DNA from: Polynucleobacter sp. GWA2_45_21
GTDB taxonomy: Bacteria > Pseudomonadota > Gammaproteobacteria > Burkholderiales > Burkholderiaceae
Direction: 5' to 3'
NCBI RefSeq assembly: GCF_001830325.1
Contig: NZ_MHZG01000001.1
Location: 1-64,000 of the forward strand
Length of the DNA stretch: 64,000 bases
Both the position numbers and the translations under genes were made by a program. This document shows positions 41,678-50,681 of the stretch, in pieces. The notes beneath the pieces were generated by a model. It saw only the letters and a list, made by a program, of their open reading frames with translations. It was not told the DNA's origin and searched no databases. Positions within the stretch are counted from its first letter, which is position 1, and every line of letters starts with the position of its first letter.

Positions 41678-44600
41678 TCAAGAGCGCCTCTTAAAATTTG
41701 ATATTTACCCAAAAGCACAAGCAATTCATCCCTTTCCATTAACTTAATGCTTAAATTAATTGACTGCTCTCTCGCCGTTTGATTGAAATACTTATTGGTA
41801 ATAGCAAGCTTTTGAAAGCGCACAGCTGGATACCTAGCTTGATAGGCTGGACTTCCTGCTGAAATTTCTTTTACAGCGTCCCAACCAATCTCTTCTGATC
41901 CTGTATGTTTACATTGACAAAGAAGACCTAGTCCACCCTCTTTAAAAACAACAAGATCAACCCCGCCATCCCCCCTGGCCTTTTTAGTTACCTCGGCTCT
42001 TACTGCGTCCTGAGATAACAATAGTCTACAAAAGACTTCAAAACTGTTTCCATCAAGCCTATCTACATCGTCAATAGTTACATATTTCTGAGTGTTATTT
42101 GATCCTGCCGGGCCAGAGCCTGGCATCAGGCTTGAGATTGATATATCAGACCCTACTCCATCAAGAATATCTCCTGCCAGATCAGATTTAAAACTCATTA
42201 ACTTGTCTAGATTTTCCTCAAAAGTTACAAAGTCGTTCGCAATAATTGTTGGGCAATAAACTTTTACGTTTCTTGCTTGACCAATTCGATACGCCCTATC
42301 AGTTGCTTGCCCTTCTTTAGCTGGATTCCAGGTTCTTGAATAATGAATAACGTGATTTGCCTCCACAATATTTAAGCCAAAGCCGGCAGCAAGCGGGGAA
42401 AGAATGATTACCCCGAATCCAGGGCGCTGTTGAAACTCATCAATCACATCTTGCCGCTCATCGGTATCTCCGTTTATCACTAAAGGGGAAAATTTGAAAG
42501 TGTGGTGGATGAATTTCGCCAGCGCACGCTGTACTTCACGAATTTCTGTAAATACGATTGCCTTCTCCGAGCTCTCTTGAACATTTCTTAGTACTTCAAG
42601 AAGCCACTTCATTTTTGGAGAGTTAGCCTTATGCTGCTCATATCCATTTTTATCGACTTCAAAAGTTCTACTGGGTAAGCAATATGGTTCAGCACATACA
42701 GCTTTCATAAAATGTAAGCTAGCAAATGAGAGCGCCCCACGCCTCTTTGCGTCTTTTTCCATGGCAGCAATCTCAAGCTGCCTTAGGCCATCAGCATATA
42801 GACCCCTCTGATATTGAGAGATATTAATCCTAAGCCTTTCCCTGTCTTTACCCTCAAAGAAGTAAGAATCATTGGAGATATTCATCTTCTTAGGCAATTC
42901 AGAGGCAATTTCCTCCTTCATGCGCCTTAACATTTGCGGATCTATATAAGCCCTTAGTAATGCCTTCATTTCCGCGGCGGAGTCCCCCTTGGATTCGATC
43001 GGCTTACGGTACTTATCACTAAATTCCTGTAAAGAGCCCAATAAGCCAGGCTGTACGAAGTCAAATAAACACCAAAGGTCAGCTAGGGAATTTTCAACAG
43101 GAGTACCCGTACAGGCAATCCTAAATTTTGCTTTTTGCTTTTTAGCTGCTAATGTAACAAGAGCATTTGGAGTTTTTATCTTCTGAGCCTCATCACAGAT
43201 CATGTAAGTAAAATCTTGGCGAGCTAATGAGAATTCATAATCACGCAACACCTCATAAGTTGTCAAGACAACCTTGGCGTCGCCAAGCCATCCGGGCTTG
43301 AGTAGGCTATCAATTTTTTTATTAATCAATGCCTCAGCTATTTGCCCCTTTGGCTGCCTTCTAATATCTAAATTCCGACTATGAAGCAATAATATTTCAG
43401 GGAAATTGTCAAAAAACTTTGCCGCTTCATTAGTCCAGTTTTTCATTAATGCTATCGGAGCAACTACCAATGAAGGCGGATCATTAGCTTTATATTGGTA
43501 ATGTGCTGACAGTAGCGTTAGCAATTGAAGTGTTTTCCCCAAGCCCATATCATCGGCAAGAATCGCCCCTCTAGTGAGGGTGGGCGACCTGGAGTACAGG
43601 AACTGTAACCAAGCCACCCCTTTTAATTGGTGAGACTTAAGTGAAATACCAGGCTTTAAATTTGACGGTAGGGTTGGAATAAAGCCCGACGAGACCGCTA
43701 AAGCTTTGGCACGTCCTTCGGCCTCTTCCGTTTCCGTATGCCTCATTTGAGAAACGTTATCTTTGAGGAGCAGAGTCTCCTTCAAAATCTTTGGCTTTTT
43801 TGGAGGTCCAGGGGGTTTTGGGGGCGTTTCCCCACCACCGCCGCCACCACTTCCGCCGCCGCCAGGTCCATCGGGTGGAATATCAATTGGAGGCTGAGGT
43901 GGTACATCAATTGGGGGTTGCGGTGGAATGTCAACCTCAACCCCTACTTTTAATAGGGTCTGTAGCTCGGCTAACAATTGCTTTGCTGCCTCCAAATTAA
44001 GCGGAAAAGGTAAACGACCATCAATAACAATATCTTCTCTAGCTAATTCTGCGAGCTTAATTTTGTCTTCAAAATTAGATAGCCATTCACCATCCAGTTG
44101 AATGTAAGTCTCAATCCCGTTTGGGGGTAGGCTAACCTTTAATAAAGGTACTAAGTTCTCTGGAATCCATGGGCCCTTGTTGATCGGAGCTATGTATGGA
44201 GAATAAATTGGCTTTGCTTGGCCTATTCCTTCAATTTGATCGCCATAGTTTTCAAGACAGTAGACATCCTCAAAACGAATGAATGAATTAGCTTGATTAT
44301 TCCAAACGGACAGAATTCCTTTGGCATTTTCAAGCTGTGTATAGGTATCACCATCTATATCAATGGTGTGAGTTCGCCACACAAAATATTGTTTTTCGTT
44401 GGCAATTGCCTCATCCATCGCCCCAACTAAGGCAGTCAAATCGCCTATAGATGCTACTACTTCACGCTGAGATTGTGAGGTAAAGTCATCAAAGGTTTTT
44501 GATACAACCGCTATTACCTCGCTAAGCAACCCCTCTTCATTTTGATAGGCCTTTATGAACAATGAAGTTGGAACAATTCCTGCTTCTTGTTTGGCAATTT

Positions 44601-45603
44601 CAATTTGTTTTTCTTTGAGGACTGTATGAGCAAACTCACCCAGCACAGCAAAGGGATTTCTAACGAAGGCTTGAGCTTTAGCTCCGGTGGCTCTTCTTGA
44701 AGGAAACTCTCTCTTAATTACTGCCAGGACCTCCCTTACTGGTTCAGACAGAATAAGTTGTAAGCGCCCACCAGGTGTTGAGAAATCAACATCTTTTGGA
44801 ATTGAATCAGAACTCCACCTATCAAATGCCTGAAGCCATTCTTGAGGTGCACCTTCAAATCCCGGTTCGATAGTTACGACTTCAACCCCAACATAGTCAC
44901 CTTTAGAAAAATAAATATCTAAGGTATCTTTAGTAATAACAACTGTTTCTTTTAAATACTTAGAGAGCGAAGCATTGGCTGATGATGCTAAAGGCCTCAT
45001 CTCACCCCATTTTGACTCATTGGTTAGCTGATTTTTTTCGGAATCATTAATTAAAGAGAAGTCGTCAATCTTCTTAATCAAAAGCCACTCTTGAGGTGGC
45101 ATTAACCAAGTTTCATTACCCCTCTGACAATAGGCACCTACTCTAGTTATTTGGCTGAGTCTTTGATTTCTATCTTCAACGCCATTGATAATGATTTTGA
45201 ATTTTTTATCTGAAACCGTCCCTAGCTCGCTAATTTTCCATATAGACGTTTTAATCTGGGGAATATTGAGCAAAAAATAACTATCCCGATGATCATCGCT
45301 ATGGTTTATGTAGTAACAATCCTCCCAGTAAACATTAAACTTACCGTTTTCAAAAGAGGCTAAACCCTCATCAACGAGCTGGGCAAGGTATAGGGCCTGC
45401 TGTCCTCCACTTTCAAGCTCAAGAGCCCATTCCATCAAATGCTGCTGGGTAACAACCGAATTTAATCCGGAATAAACGTAAACAAATCCAGAGGCACTCA
45501 CTGATGGAGATACCAAATCGCTTGAAAGCAAATCAAAATCACTTTTTGACTTTAATTTTGAATTCACTGTGGGCGAATTAAACAATCTGGAAAGCCAATT
45601 CAT
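41653..45603 (-). CDS. zorD: Zorya type I ZorD: SNF2-type helicase with C-terminal Mrr-like nuclease domain
   Basis: ZorD is the DNA-processing effector of the type I Zorya anti-phage system. The 1316-aa protein has an N-terminal region of unknown fold (1-550), a Pro/Gly-rich linker (about 556-603), a SNF2 ATPase with ADDMGLGKTLQLL (about 681), DEAQ (about 802) and TDRAYRIGQ. At the C-terminus is an Mrr-like domain with GDGGVDLVVF and LCQCKH (about 1205-1235). The start at 45603 is chosen since it forms ATGA with the zorC stop; an ATG four codons upstream exists. Last gene of the operon. Confidence 0.92.
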   Translation of the reverse strand: MNWLSRLFNSPTVNSKLKSKSDFDLLSSDLVSPSVSASGFVYVYSGLNSVVTQQHLMEWALELESGGQQALYLAQLVDEGLASFENGKFNVYWEDCYYINHSDDHRDSYFLLNIPQIKTSIWKISELGTVSDKKFKIIINGVEDRNQRLSQITRVGAYCQRGNETWLMPPQEWLLIKKIDDFSLINDSEKNQLTNESKWGEMRPLASSANASLSKYLKETVVITKDTLDIYFSKGDYVGVEVVTIEPGFEGAPQEWLQAFDRWSSDSIPKDVDFSTPGGRLQLILSEPVREVLAVIKREFPSRRATGAKAQAFVRNPFAVLGEFAHTVLKEKQIEIAKQEAGIVPTSLFIKAYQNEEGLLSEVIAVVSKTFDDFTSQSQREVVASIGDLTALVGAMDEAIANEKQYFVWRTHTIDIDGDTYTQLENAKGILSVWNNQANSFIRFEDVYCLENYGDQIEGIGQAKPIYSPYIAPINKGPWIPENLVPLLKVSLPPNGIETYIQLDGEWLSNFEDKIKLAELAREDIVIDGRLPFPLNLEAAKQLLAELQTLLKVGVEVDIPPQPPIDVPPQPPIDIPPDGPGGGGSGGGGGGETPPKPPGPPKKPKILKETLLLKDNVSQMRHTETEEAEGRAKALAVSSGFIPTLPSNLKPGISLKSHQLKGVAWLQFLYSRSPTLTRGAILADDMGLGKTLQLLTLLSAHYQYKANDPPSLVVAPIALMKNWTNEAAKFFDNFPEILLLHSRNLDIRRQPKGQIAEALINKKIDSLLKPGWLGDAKVVLTTYEVLRDYEFSLARQDFTYMICDEAQKIKTPNALVTLAAKKQKAKFRIACTGTPVENSLADLWCLFDFVQPGLLGSLQEFSDKYRKPIESKGDSAAEMKALLRAYIDPQMLRRMKEEIASELPKKMNISNDSYFFEGKDRERLRINISQYQRGLYADGLRQLEIAAMEKDAKRRGALSFASLHFMKAVCAEPYCLPSRTFEVDKNGYEQHKANSPKMKWLLEVLRNVQESSEKAIVFTEIREVQRALAKFIHHTFKFSPLVINGDTDERQDVIDEFQQRPGFGVIILSPLAAGFGLNIVEANHVIHYSRTWNPAKEGQATDRAYRIGQARNVKVYCPTIIANDFVTFEENLDKLMSFKSDLAGDILDGVGSDISISSLMPGSGPAGSNNTQKYVTIDDVDRLDGNSFEVFCRLLLSQDAVRAEVTKKARGDGGVDLVVFKEGGLGLLCQCKHTGSEEIGWDAVKEISAGSPAYQARYPAVRFQKLAITNKYFNQTAREQSINLSIKLMERDELLVLLGKYQILRGALDLEILQST

Positions 45604-47402
45604 CGTAGGATCCACCCAATTCCATCAGTAAATTTCAAACCAAAGAAACCAAGCTTTTCGGCAACGGGTCCTTTATCTCGCATATATTTGACTATAAACC
45701 TTGCACTCTCTTCTTGATATTCGACACCATTTTCTCTGGCCAATTGAATTGCTTTTGCCTTAGCCTCAAAATACTTAAATAGAACTGGTGGATTTGGCGT
45801 TTCAGCCCCACCCTTGATAGCAACTTCAACATCTATGTTTGTAGGAACAAATGTAGGTATTTCAAGCTCCGCGTCTTTAACGCTAAACTTAATTTCCTCT
45901 GGAGCGGCCGAGTATCCACCCGTAAAGTAATCTCGAACATTAATTGTTTGATTTAAATTTGATGCTCCCGTGATGCGAACCGATGAAGGCGTAATGCCAT
46001 ATTCTTTGCGCAATTTTGCTGGCGCTCTATGAGCATCTGTCCAACCAGGAGTATGGGCAAAGTCCATACCCCCCGTCCTATATTTCTCTTTCAAACCTTT
46101 TCTTGAAGTGCTTGAATAATGATATTTGTCAGTAATATTGAATTGATTCTCACCATGCCTATAAACATAACATCCGCCACCAATACTAAAATCCACGATC
46201 AAGCAATTTCCAATCGTCATTAAAAAGGCATCATTTCCTGGATTTTGATCTTCGCGCAACTGGGAATAAGCATGCCCATCCCTTTTAAAGACCTTCTTAT
46301 AGTCCGCCCTACTTTCTACGAGCCCCCGAGAAGTCGGACCCAAAGCTAGCCTTGAAGATTTGACTTGAGGGATAAATTTCAACCAGAAATTTAATCTTTC
46401 ATCGTCAGCATGACCCCGCTCTTTAAGCAACTTGAAGAATAGACGTAAATTGGTTTCATGAACCCAATTAAGAACCATTGCTAGAGCTGGCTTACTAACA
46501 AATTTCCACTTTGATCCAGCTAATTCATGCCCCTCAGGACTAGCCCATAAATCTAACGCATACTCTTTCAGCATTTCATTAACGCTTGTATCCGAACAAA
46601 TCGCATACCTATCCAAAACAGCGCATAAACCTTTATCTCGATAAATTTTGTGTTTATCAAACAATTTCAGTAATTTAGGGATCGCCTTTTTAAAGCCAAA
46701 TTCATCAAAATTTAATACGTTTTGAAGGCATGTAACAAAGAGCCTCTCCCAGAACCAACTATTTGAGGAAATTTGAAGATCTCCAGAGATCCTTAGCACC
46801 AAGTCTTCATGCCCGTCAAACCACTGCTTAGCAAACTGATCACAGGGATTTTTACCCAATAGCTCGATGTTTTCATCTATCGCCTTCATCCAAGAAAGCC
46901 TTAACTCTGTAGAACCTAAAACTGAGCTCCATGTAGAGATCAAAAAGCGTCTAATGTCCTCAAGGGATCCTTCAAACTGTTGTCGATTTGGTGAGTTATT
47001 AGGACTTAATTCAAAATAAGCCCCCATTACACCGCGCCAAGTAATCAACATGTCTCTACCGGAAGTACATTTAGCAGAATAGTTATCAAGTAGCGCTTTA
47101 AGTTTGCCCTCATTATTAAAAAGGGTGCTTTCCAGCGTTGATCCAACAGGTTTAGCTAAGGCAAATGCAATTAAATCAATGTCTACTTCATCTAATTGAG
47201 CCTCTCCAGACAAAAAACGGGAGGCTGCTTTAAGAGCAAGAGCCTCAGGAGGGCTACCGGCATTTTTGAATTTCTTTTTTATTTCTTCAAAGACTAGTTC
47301 AAGTGAATTTAACTGCTCTTTTTGTTGAAAAAGCTCTTTCCGAGGCGCTAAAGCACCTGTAATTTGATTAAGAGATTGTCTTAGACGATCTAATTCCAAC
47401 AT
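45600..47402 (-). CDS. zorC: Zorya type I ZorC (EH_signature-type protein)
   Basis: ZorC is the type I-specific partner, thought to work with ZorD on invading DNA once the ZorAB motor is triggered. The 600-aa protein is soluble, with a helical N-terminal two thirds (EH_signature-like region) and a C-terminal beta-containing part. It has no recognisable enzymatic motif. The assignment rests on length, composition and its position between ZorB and ZorD. The ATG overlaps the zorB end by 13 nt and the stop overlaps zorD, so all four genes are translationally linked. Confidence 0.88.
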   Translation of the reverse strand: MLELDRLRQSLNQITGALAPRKELFQQKEQLNSLELVFEEIKKKFKNAGSPPEALALKAASRFLSGEAQLDEVDIDLIAFALAKPVGSTLESTLFNNEGKLKALLDNYSAKCTSGRDMLITWRGVMGAYFELSPNNSPNRQQFEGSLEDIRRFLISTWSSVLGSTELRLSWMKAIDENIELLGKNPCDQFAKQWFDGHEDLVLRISGDLQISSNSWFWERLFVTCLQNVLNFDEFGFKKAIPKLLKLFDKHKIYRDKGLCAVLDRYAICSDTSVNEMLKEYALDLWASPEGHELAGSKWKFVSKPALAMVLNWVHETNLRLFFKLLKERGHADDERLNFWLKFIPQVKSSRLALGPTSRGLVESRADYKKVFKRDGHAYSQLREDQNPGNDAFLMTIGNCLIVDFSIGGGCYVYRHGENQFNITDKYHYSSTSRKGLKEKYRTGGMDFAHTPGWTDAHRAPAKLRKEYGITPSSVRITGASNLNQTINVRDYFTGGYSAAPEEIKFSVKDAELEIPTFVPTNIDVEVAIKGGAETPNPPVLFKYFEAKAKAIQLARENGVEYQEESARFIVKYMRDKGPVAEKLGFFGLKFTDGIGWILR

Positions 47403-48124
47403 TTACCAAACTTCTTATCTGACAAATCAACGCGCTTAGGATTTTCACTATTAAATTTTGCCTCTTCGCCAACTTGCCAGAACTCAAGCTTAAGAACTAC
47501 AACTCGATTTTCTGCTTTTGAGGGTTTGAAGGAATTAAAAGAGAATCCGCCTACTAAAAATAAGTCTCTAATCTCATTTTGAACAGCCTGAGAAATTGGA
47601 ATAGACGACCCTAATTCAGGCGAGAGTGAGCACACCACCTGCTGACTACGCCTTAAAGATAGATCTAAGTTGAAGAGATAGTCCCCATCGGTATCGGTAT
47701 AGCCCTCTACGACAACTCGCCTGAAGTACTGCTTACAAGCAGAAGATTTAACAGCGCTCAATATAGAAGGGATATATTTCCTTAAAAAATTAACTCCTTC
47801 TGGACTGATATTGGACTGTCCGGACTGGAAATTAACAATCGATCCTAGATTAATACGAATCGCATCAACGGAGTTGTAATCAAGCTTAGCTTCAGGAAAC
47901 AAATTTTTTGCCTCACCCCTCAACTCATCAAAGCACTGACCAACAGCCTTTGTTCGCTCGAAAGACTCCTTTGTTGAATATTTCTTTTCCAGTGAAACAA
48001 TAGTGACCGCCATAACAACTAAAAATAAAGTCATACAAGCAGTCATCAAATCAGAGAAGGAAATCCAGAAGGGCTTTTCAGCCTCATCTTTTCTTGACCT
48101 TTTAGGCGAGCGACCAAACAACAT
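47390..48124 (-). CDS. zorB: Zorya ZorB (MotB-like, OmpA-type peptidoglycan-binding)
   Basis: ZorB is the stator partner of ZorA and carries the ion-translocating aspartate. The 244-aa protein has a basic N-terminus and a single transmembrane helix (about residues 22-44, FWISFSDLMTACMTLFLVVM) with Asp25 in the MotB-equivalent position. Its C-terminal OmpA-like domain includes VVVEGYTDTDGDYLFNLDLSLRRSQ (about 137-161), which binds peptidoglycan. No flagellar genes are nearby, so MotB itself is excluded by context. TAATG overlap with zorA. Confidence 0.93.
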   Translation of the reverse strand: MLFGRSPKRSRKDEAEKPFWISFSDLMTACMTLFLVVMAVTIVSLEKKYSTKESFERTKAVGQCFDELRGEAKNLFPEAKLDYNSVDAIRINLGSIVNFQSGQSNISPEGVNFLRKYIPSILSAVKSSACKQYFRRVVVEGYTDTDGDYLFNLDLSLRRSQQVVCSLSPELGSSIPISQAVQNEIRDLFLVGGFSFNSFKPSKAENRVVVLKLEFWQVGEEAKFNSENPKRVDLSDKKFGKCWN

Positions 48125-50043
48125 TAATTATTTTCCTTGCGTAATTTCAGCACGGAAGCCACCATTACCTCAACAGCACTACTCAATGAACTTGCTGCGG
48201 AACTGAGAATCTGAACATTTTCTTTGTTCATTTTTTCAACGGAAGACAGCATTTCAGCATTAAATGTTTCAAATGAATCCTTGAGTACTGAATTGATCTT
48301 ATCGAGATACTGTGTGCTAGATGCCTCAGCTGTTCTCATGGTGCCTATGACACGCTCCATTTCACCAACAATCTTCTCACCTACGCCGGCCTCTCTTCTC
48401 GCAATTTCTACGAGTCCAGTAAGCTCAAGAACATACTTCTCATTTTCACGTTTTGACTGCTGGTAGCCATCAAATAGCTCCCTAACCATTGAGCTGGTTG
48501 ACTGAAGTGTTGAAGCCGCTTCTTCCATTTTTGTAGTAATACCCTTGCTTTGCTCAAGAACATTATTAACAGCATCACCGGCATTTGTGAATTTATCAGC
48601 CGCAATTTTCATATTCAATGCACCATCATTCATTCCAGAAATGGCGCTTGTGGAAACGCGTTGGATCTCGCTAATATTTTGTTCAGTCTTAATTGTGGAA
48701 TTTTTTATATCTTCAATTAACTTAGAAACATTTTCTGATAATCCACCGTAAAGAGCTTTGGTAGAGTCTGTCAAGTTTTTGGTTCTGTCTCTATCTTGGT
48801 CGATCTGAGCTCCGCGCTCAGTCGAGATACTTCTAATTGCCGCCTCTAATTCAGATAAAACTTTTTTCATAGTTTCATCCATGGCATTTTTAGTTTCGCC
48901 CTGTTGTTGAATAATTAATTCCTTCAACTCGTTAATAAACGCCCTTAACTGCTCATTCATTCTTTCTTGGGCCTGTGCAGCCCGCTCCATAGACTCCTCT
49001 AGCTTTTTAGACATTTGGTTTGTTGCATCCTCTCCAGCGGTAGAGATGTCGCGAACCAAGCCAGTTAGCGCTGTTTGAACGGATACCATAGCATCGGAGG
49101 AACGTTGAATTGCCTCATTAACCCCCTGTATCTGAGAACCAAACGTTTGATCCATTTTCTCCATGAAGCCAGCTATCAAGTTTTCCAGAAGACTTGAAAC
49201 TGCCTGACCTTGCCCGCTTGAAAAGTCTTGCACTACGCCGCCAATTTTTTCCAGAGGGGCTTTCAGTGCCTCACCAATAGAGCCACTAATTTGAACTGAT
49301 TGTTTATTCATCAATTCCTCAAGATCTCTAATCAGAGCATCTTTAAGGCTTGCTGCATGTGTAGCGGAACTTTCAGAGGCTTTTACAAGGCGAGCGAGAT
49401 AGTCCTCTCCAACTCCAGCTGCATAGATACTATCGAGTGATTTATTTAACTCTTCTACTTGCTGATAGCACTGGTTTAATACTCGTTTTTCGAAAAAAGT
49501 AATGAGAATTGCAAAGAAAATCGCAAATCCTGAACCAATAAATGCCGAGGTTACTTCGCCAAGCAATAAATTTAAAGTGTCACTAGCAGCTTCAGAATTA
49601 AATTTACCAAGACCCCACACTAACCCGCTGAAGGTTCCAATAATTCCAACGCCCGTCAAAATCCCTGGCAAGTGCTTATAAAAGTCTGCGTTGACATAGG
49701 TGTCAACAATTGACTCCTTATTGAAATACATTTCTGAGCTAGAGGTAGCTCGAATGCTGCTCTTCTCACCATCCTCGCTTGTCATTACATGAAGGCTTTG
49801 GCGATACTCTCGCCATAAATTGAGAAACGGTTTTTCACGAAATAAGTCTGCTAGCTCCTCCGGTATAACTGCACCAAAGTCTCTTAAAGATAGTTCAGCT
49901 AATAGTGCATTTATTTCTATCAACCGAGCTTTTAGTTGGTTGGCTGGGATTTGATAATGTTTATAGTAAAGATAAGATGGGCCCAAAACAAATATTGAAA
50001 CAATACCCAAAATTACGGGGTTTAAATGCGAAAGAAAATTCAT
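48124..50043 (-). CDS. zorA: Zorya ZorA (MotA/ExbB-like motor with long coiled-coil tail)
   Basis: ZorA forms the pentameric proton-driven membrane motor that senses phage-induced envelope damage. The 639-aa protein has transmembrane helices at about 8-26, 125-145 and 164-185. The second and third form the MotA/TolQ/ExbB core (GILTGVGIIGTFSGLVWGL; EVTSAFIGSGFAIFFAILI). A cytoplasmic coiled-coil tail of about 440 residues then follows, the part thought to transmit the signal to ZorC/ZorD. AAGGA precedes the ATG. First gene of the operon. Confidence 0.94.
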   Translation of the reverse strand: MNFLSHLNPVILGIVSIFVLGPSYLYYKHYQIPANQLKARLIEINALLAELSLRDFGAVIPEELADLFREKPFLNLWREYRQSLHVMTSEDGEKSSIRATSSSEMYFNKESIVDTYVNADFYKHLPGILTGVGIIGTFSGLVWGLGKFNSEAASDTLNLLLGEVTSAFIGSGFAIFFAILITFFEKRVLNQCYQQVEELNKSLDSIYAAGVGEDYLARLVKASESSATHAASLKDALIRDLEELMNKQSVQISGSIGEALKAPLEKIGGVVQDFSSGQGQAVSSLLENLIAGFMEKMDQTFGSQIQGVNEAIQRSSDAMVSVQTALTGLVRDISTAGEDATNQMSKKLEESMERAAQAQERMNEQLRAFINELKELIIQQQGETKNAMDETMKKVLSELEAAIRSISTERGAQIDQDRDRTKNLTDSTKALYGGLSENVSKLIEDIKNSTIKTEQNISEIQRVSTSAISGMNDGALNMKIAADKFTNAGDAVNNVLEQSKGITTKMEEAASTLQSTSSMVRELFDGYQQSKRENEKYVLELTGLVEIARREAGVGEKIVGEMERVIGTMRTAEASSTQYLDKINSVLKDSFETFNAEMLSSVEKMNKENVQILSSAASSLSSAVEVMVASVLKLRKENN

Positions 50044-50066
50044 TTTTTCCTTAATTACCTATTTAC

Positions 50067-50231
50067 TTAAATCATTATTAATTTTATTGACACCCGTCTA
50101 GATACTACCCTTTTGGCAGGCTCAATTAGTGAGCTCTTACTATTGTTCAGTAGACCCATAATCTTGCAGTCCACGTCATAAACACGGTCATAAAACACTT
50201 CCCCACAACTTTCTTTTTTAACTTTTCTCAT
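50067..50231 (-). CDS. possible 54-aa ORF upstream of zorA
   Basis: ATG at 50231 opens a 54-codon basic frame (MRKVKKESCGEVFYDRVYDV ...) ending 23 bp before zorA. It has no ribosome binding site, and the WYL-type inverted repeat at 50119-50136 lies inside it, so it is more likely leader DNA than a gene. Listed only because it is in the right place for an accessory peptide. Confidence 0.2.
   Translation of the reverse strand: MRKVKKESCGEVFYDRVYDVDCKIMGLLNNSKSSLIEPAKRVVSRRVSIKLIMI
50119..50136. promoter_or_regulatory. candidate WYL-regulator operator upstream of zorA
   Basis: GGCTCA-ATTAG-TGAGCTC has the same GCTCA-N5-TGAGC geometry as the sites at 53438-53456 and 54518-54537. It lies about 80 nt before zorA and 140 nt before the divergent MerR gene. 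Confidence 0.55.
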
Positions 50232-50245
50232 AGTAACAGTAATTA

Positions 50246-50267
50246 TTTACAGTTACAGTGTTAATAT
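50246..50267 (+). promoter_or_regulatory. conserved MerR promoter element, copy 1
   Basis: TTTACA ... AGTGTTAATAT, 22 nt, ends exactly 6 nt before the MerR ATG and matches 59158-59179 at about 19 of 22 positions with no gap. The TAATAT looks like a -10, which would place transcription start at or next to the ATG (leaderless mRNA); no ribosome binding site is present. An imperfect dyad (GTAACAGTAA ... TTACAGTTAC) sits just upstream at 50233-50255. Confidence 0.55.
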
Positions 50268-50273
50268 ATTTCT

Positions 50274-50681
50274 ATGGAAGAAAAAAAATACACTTTTGAA
50301 GAACTCTGCACCCTAACCGGCGTCAGCTCAAGAACCCTGCGCTATTACATCCAAATTGCTCTGGTAGATAAGCCTATAGGACAAACCCGGGGGGCTCACT
50401 ATTTGAGCCTTCACATTGAGAAGATCCTTCGTATCAAGCAATTAACTGAAGCGGGTATATCACTTGAGCGAATACGTGAAGTGCTTTCTGGCTCGCCAAT
50501 GCCGCTACCTGAGCGGGCTAAAAAGCCGGGAGACATTTCGGTACGCACTCACCTATGGGTAGGAGAAGGTATTGAAATAGAAGTCTCGGCTGAAACAGCG
50601 GGTTTGAGCCCAGAGCAATTACGTCAATTTTTAAAGGGCGTGATGCAGGTATACGAACAAGTCAAAAAGGATGCGCAATGA
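50274..50681 (+). CDS. MerR-family transcriptional regulator, module 1
   Basis: The 135-aa protein has the MerR winged helix-turn-helix at residues about 7-75 (FEELCTLTGVSSRTLRYYIQIALVDKP ... AGISLERIREVLSG). A short C-terminal part follows (THLWVGEGIEIEVSAETAGLSPEQLRQFL, then a helix). No cysteines suited to metal binding are in the C-terminal half, so it is not a metal sensor of the classic kind. Its stop overlaps the start of the VIT/vWA gene (ATGA), indicating coupled expression. A close paralogue lies at 59186-59593. Confidence 0.88.
   Translation: MEEKKYTFEELCTLTGVSSRTLRYYIQIALVDKPIGQTRGAHYLSLHIEKILRIKQLTEAGISLERIREVLSGSPMPLPERAKKPGDISVRTHLWVGEGIEIEVSAETAGLSPEQLRQFLKGVMQVYEQVKKDAQ

Noticed and set aside
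47390-50043. Flagellar MotA/MotB or TolQ/TolR pair
   Set aside because: The long ZorA coiled-coil tail, the overlap with zorC and zorD, and the absence of flagellar or tol genes identify the pair as Zorya.
50067-50231. Conserved small accessory gene of Zorya
   Set aside because: No ribosome binding site and an operator-like repeat lies inside; kept only as a low-confidence feature.
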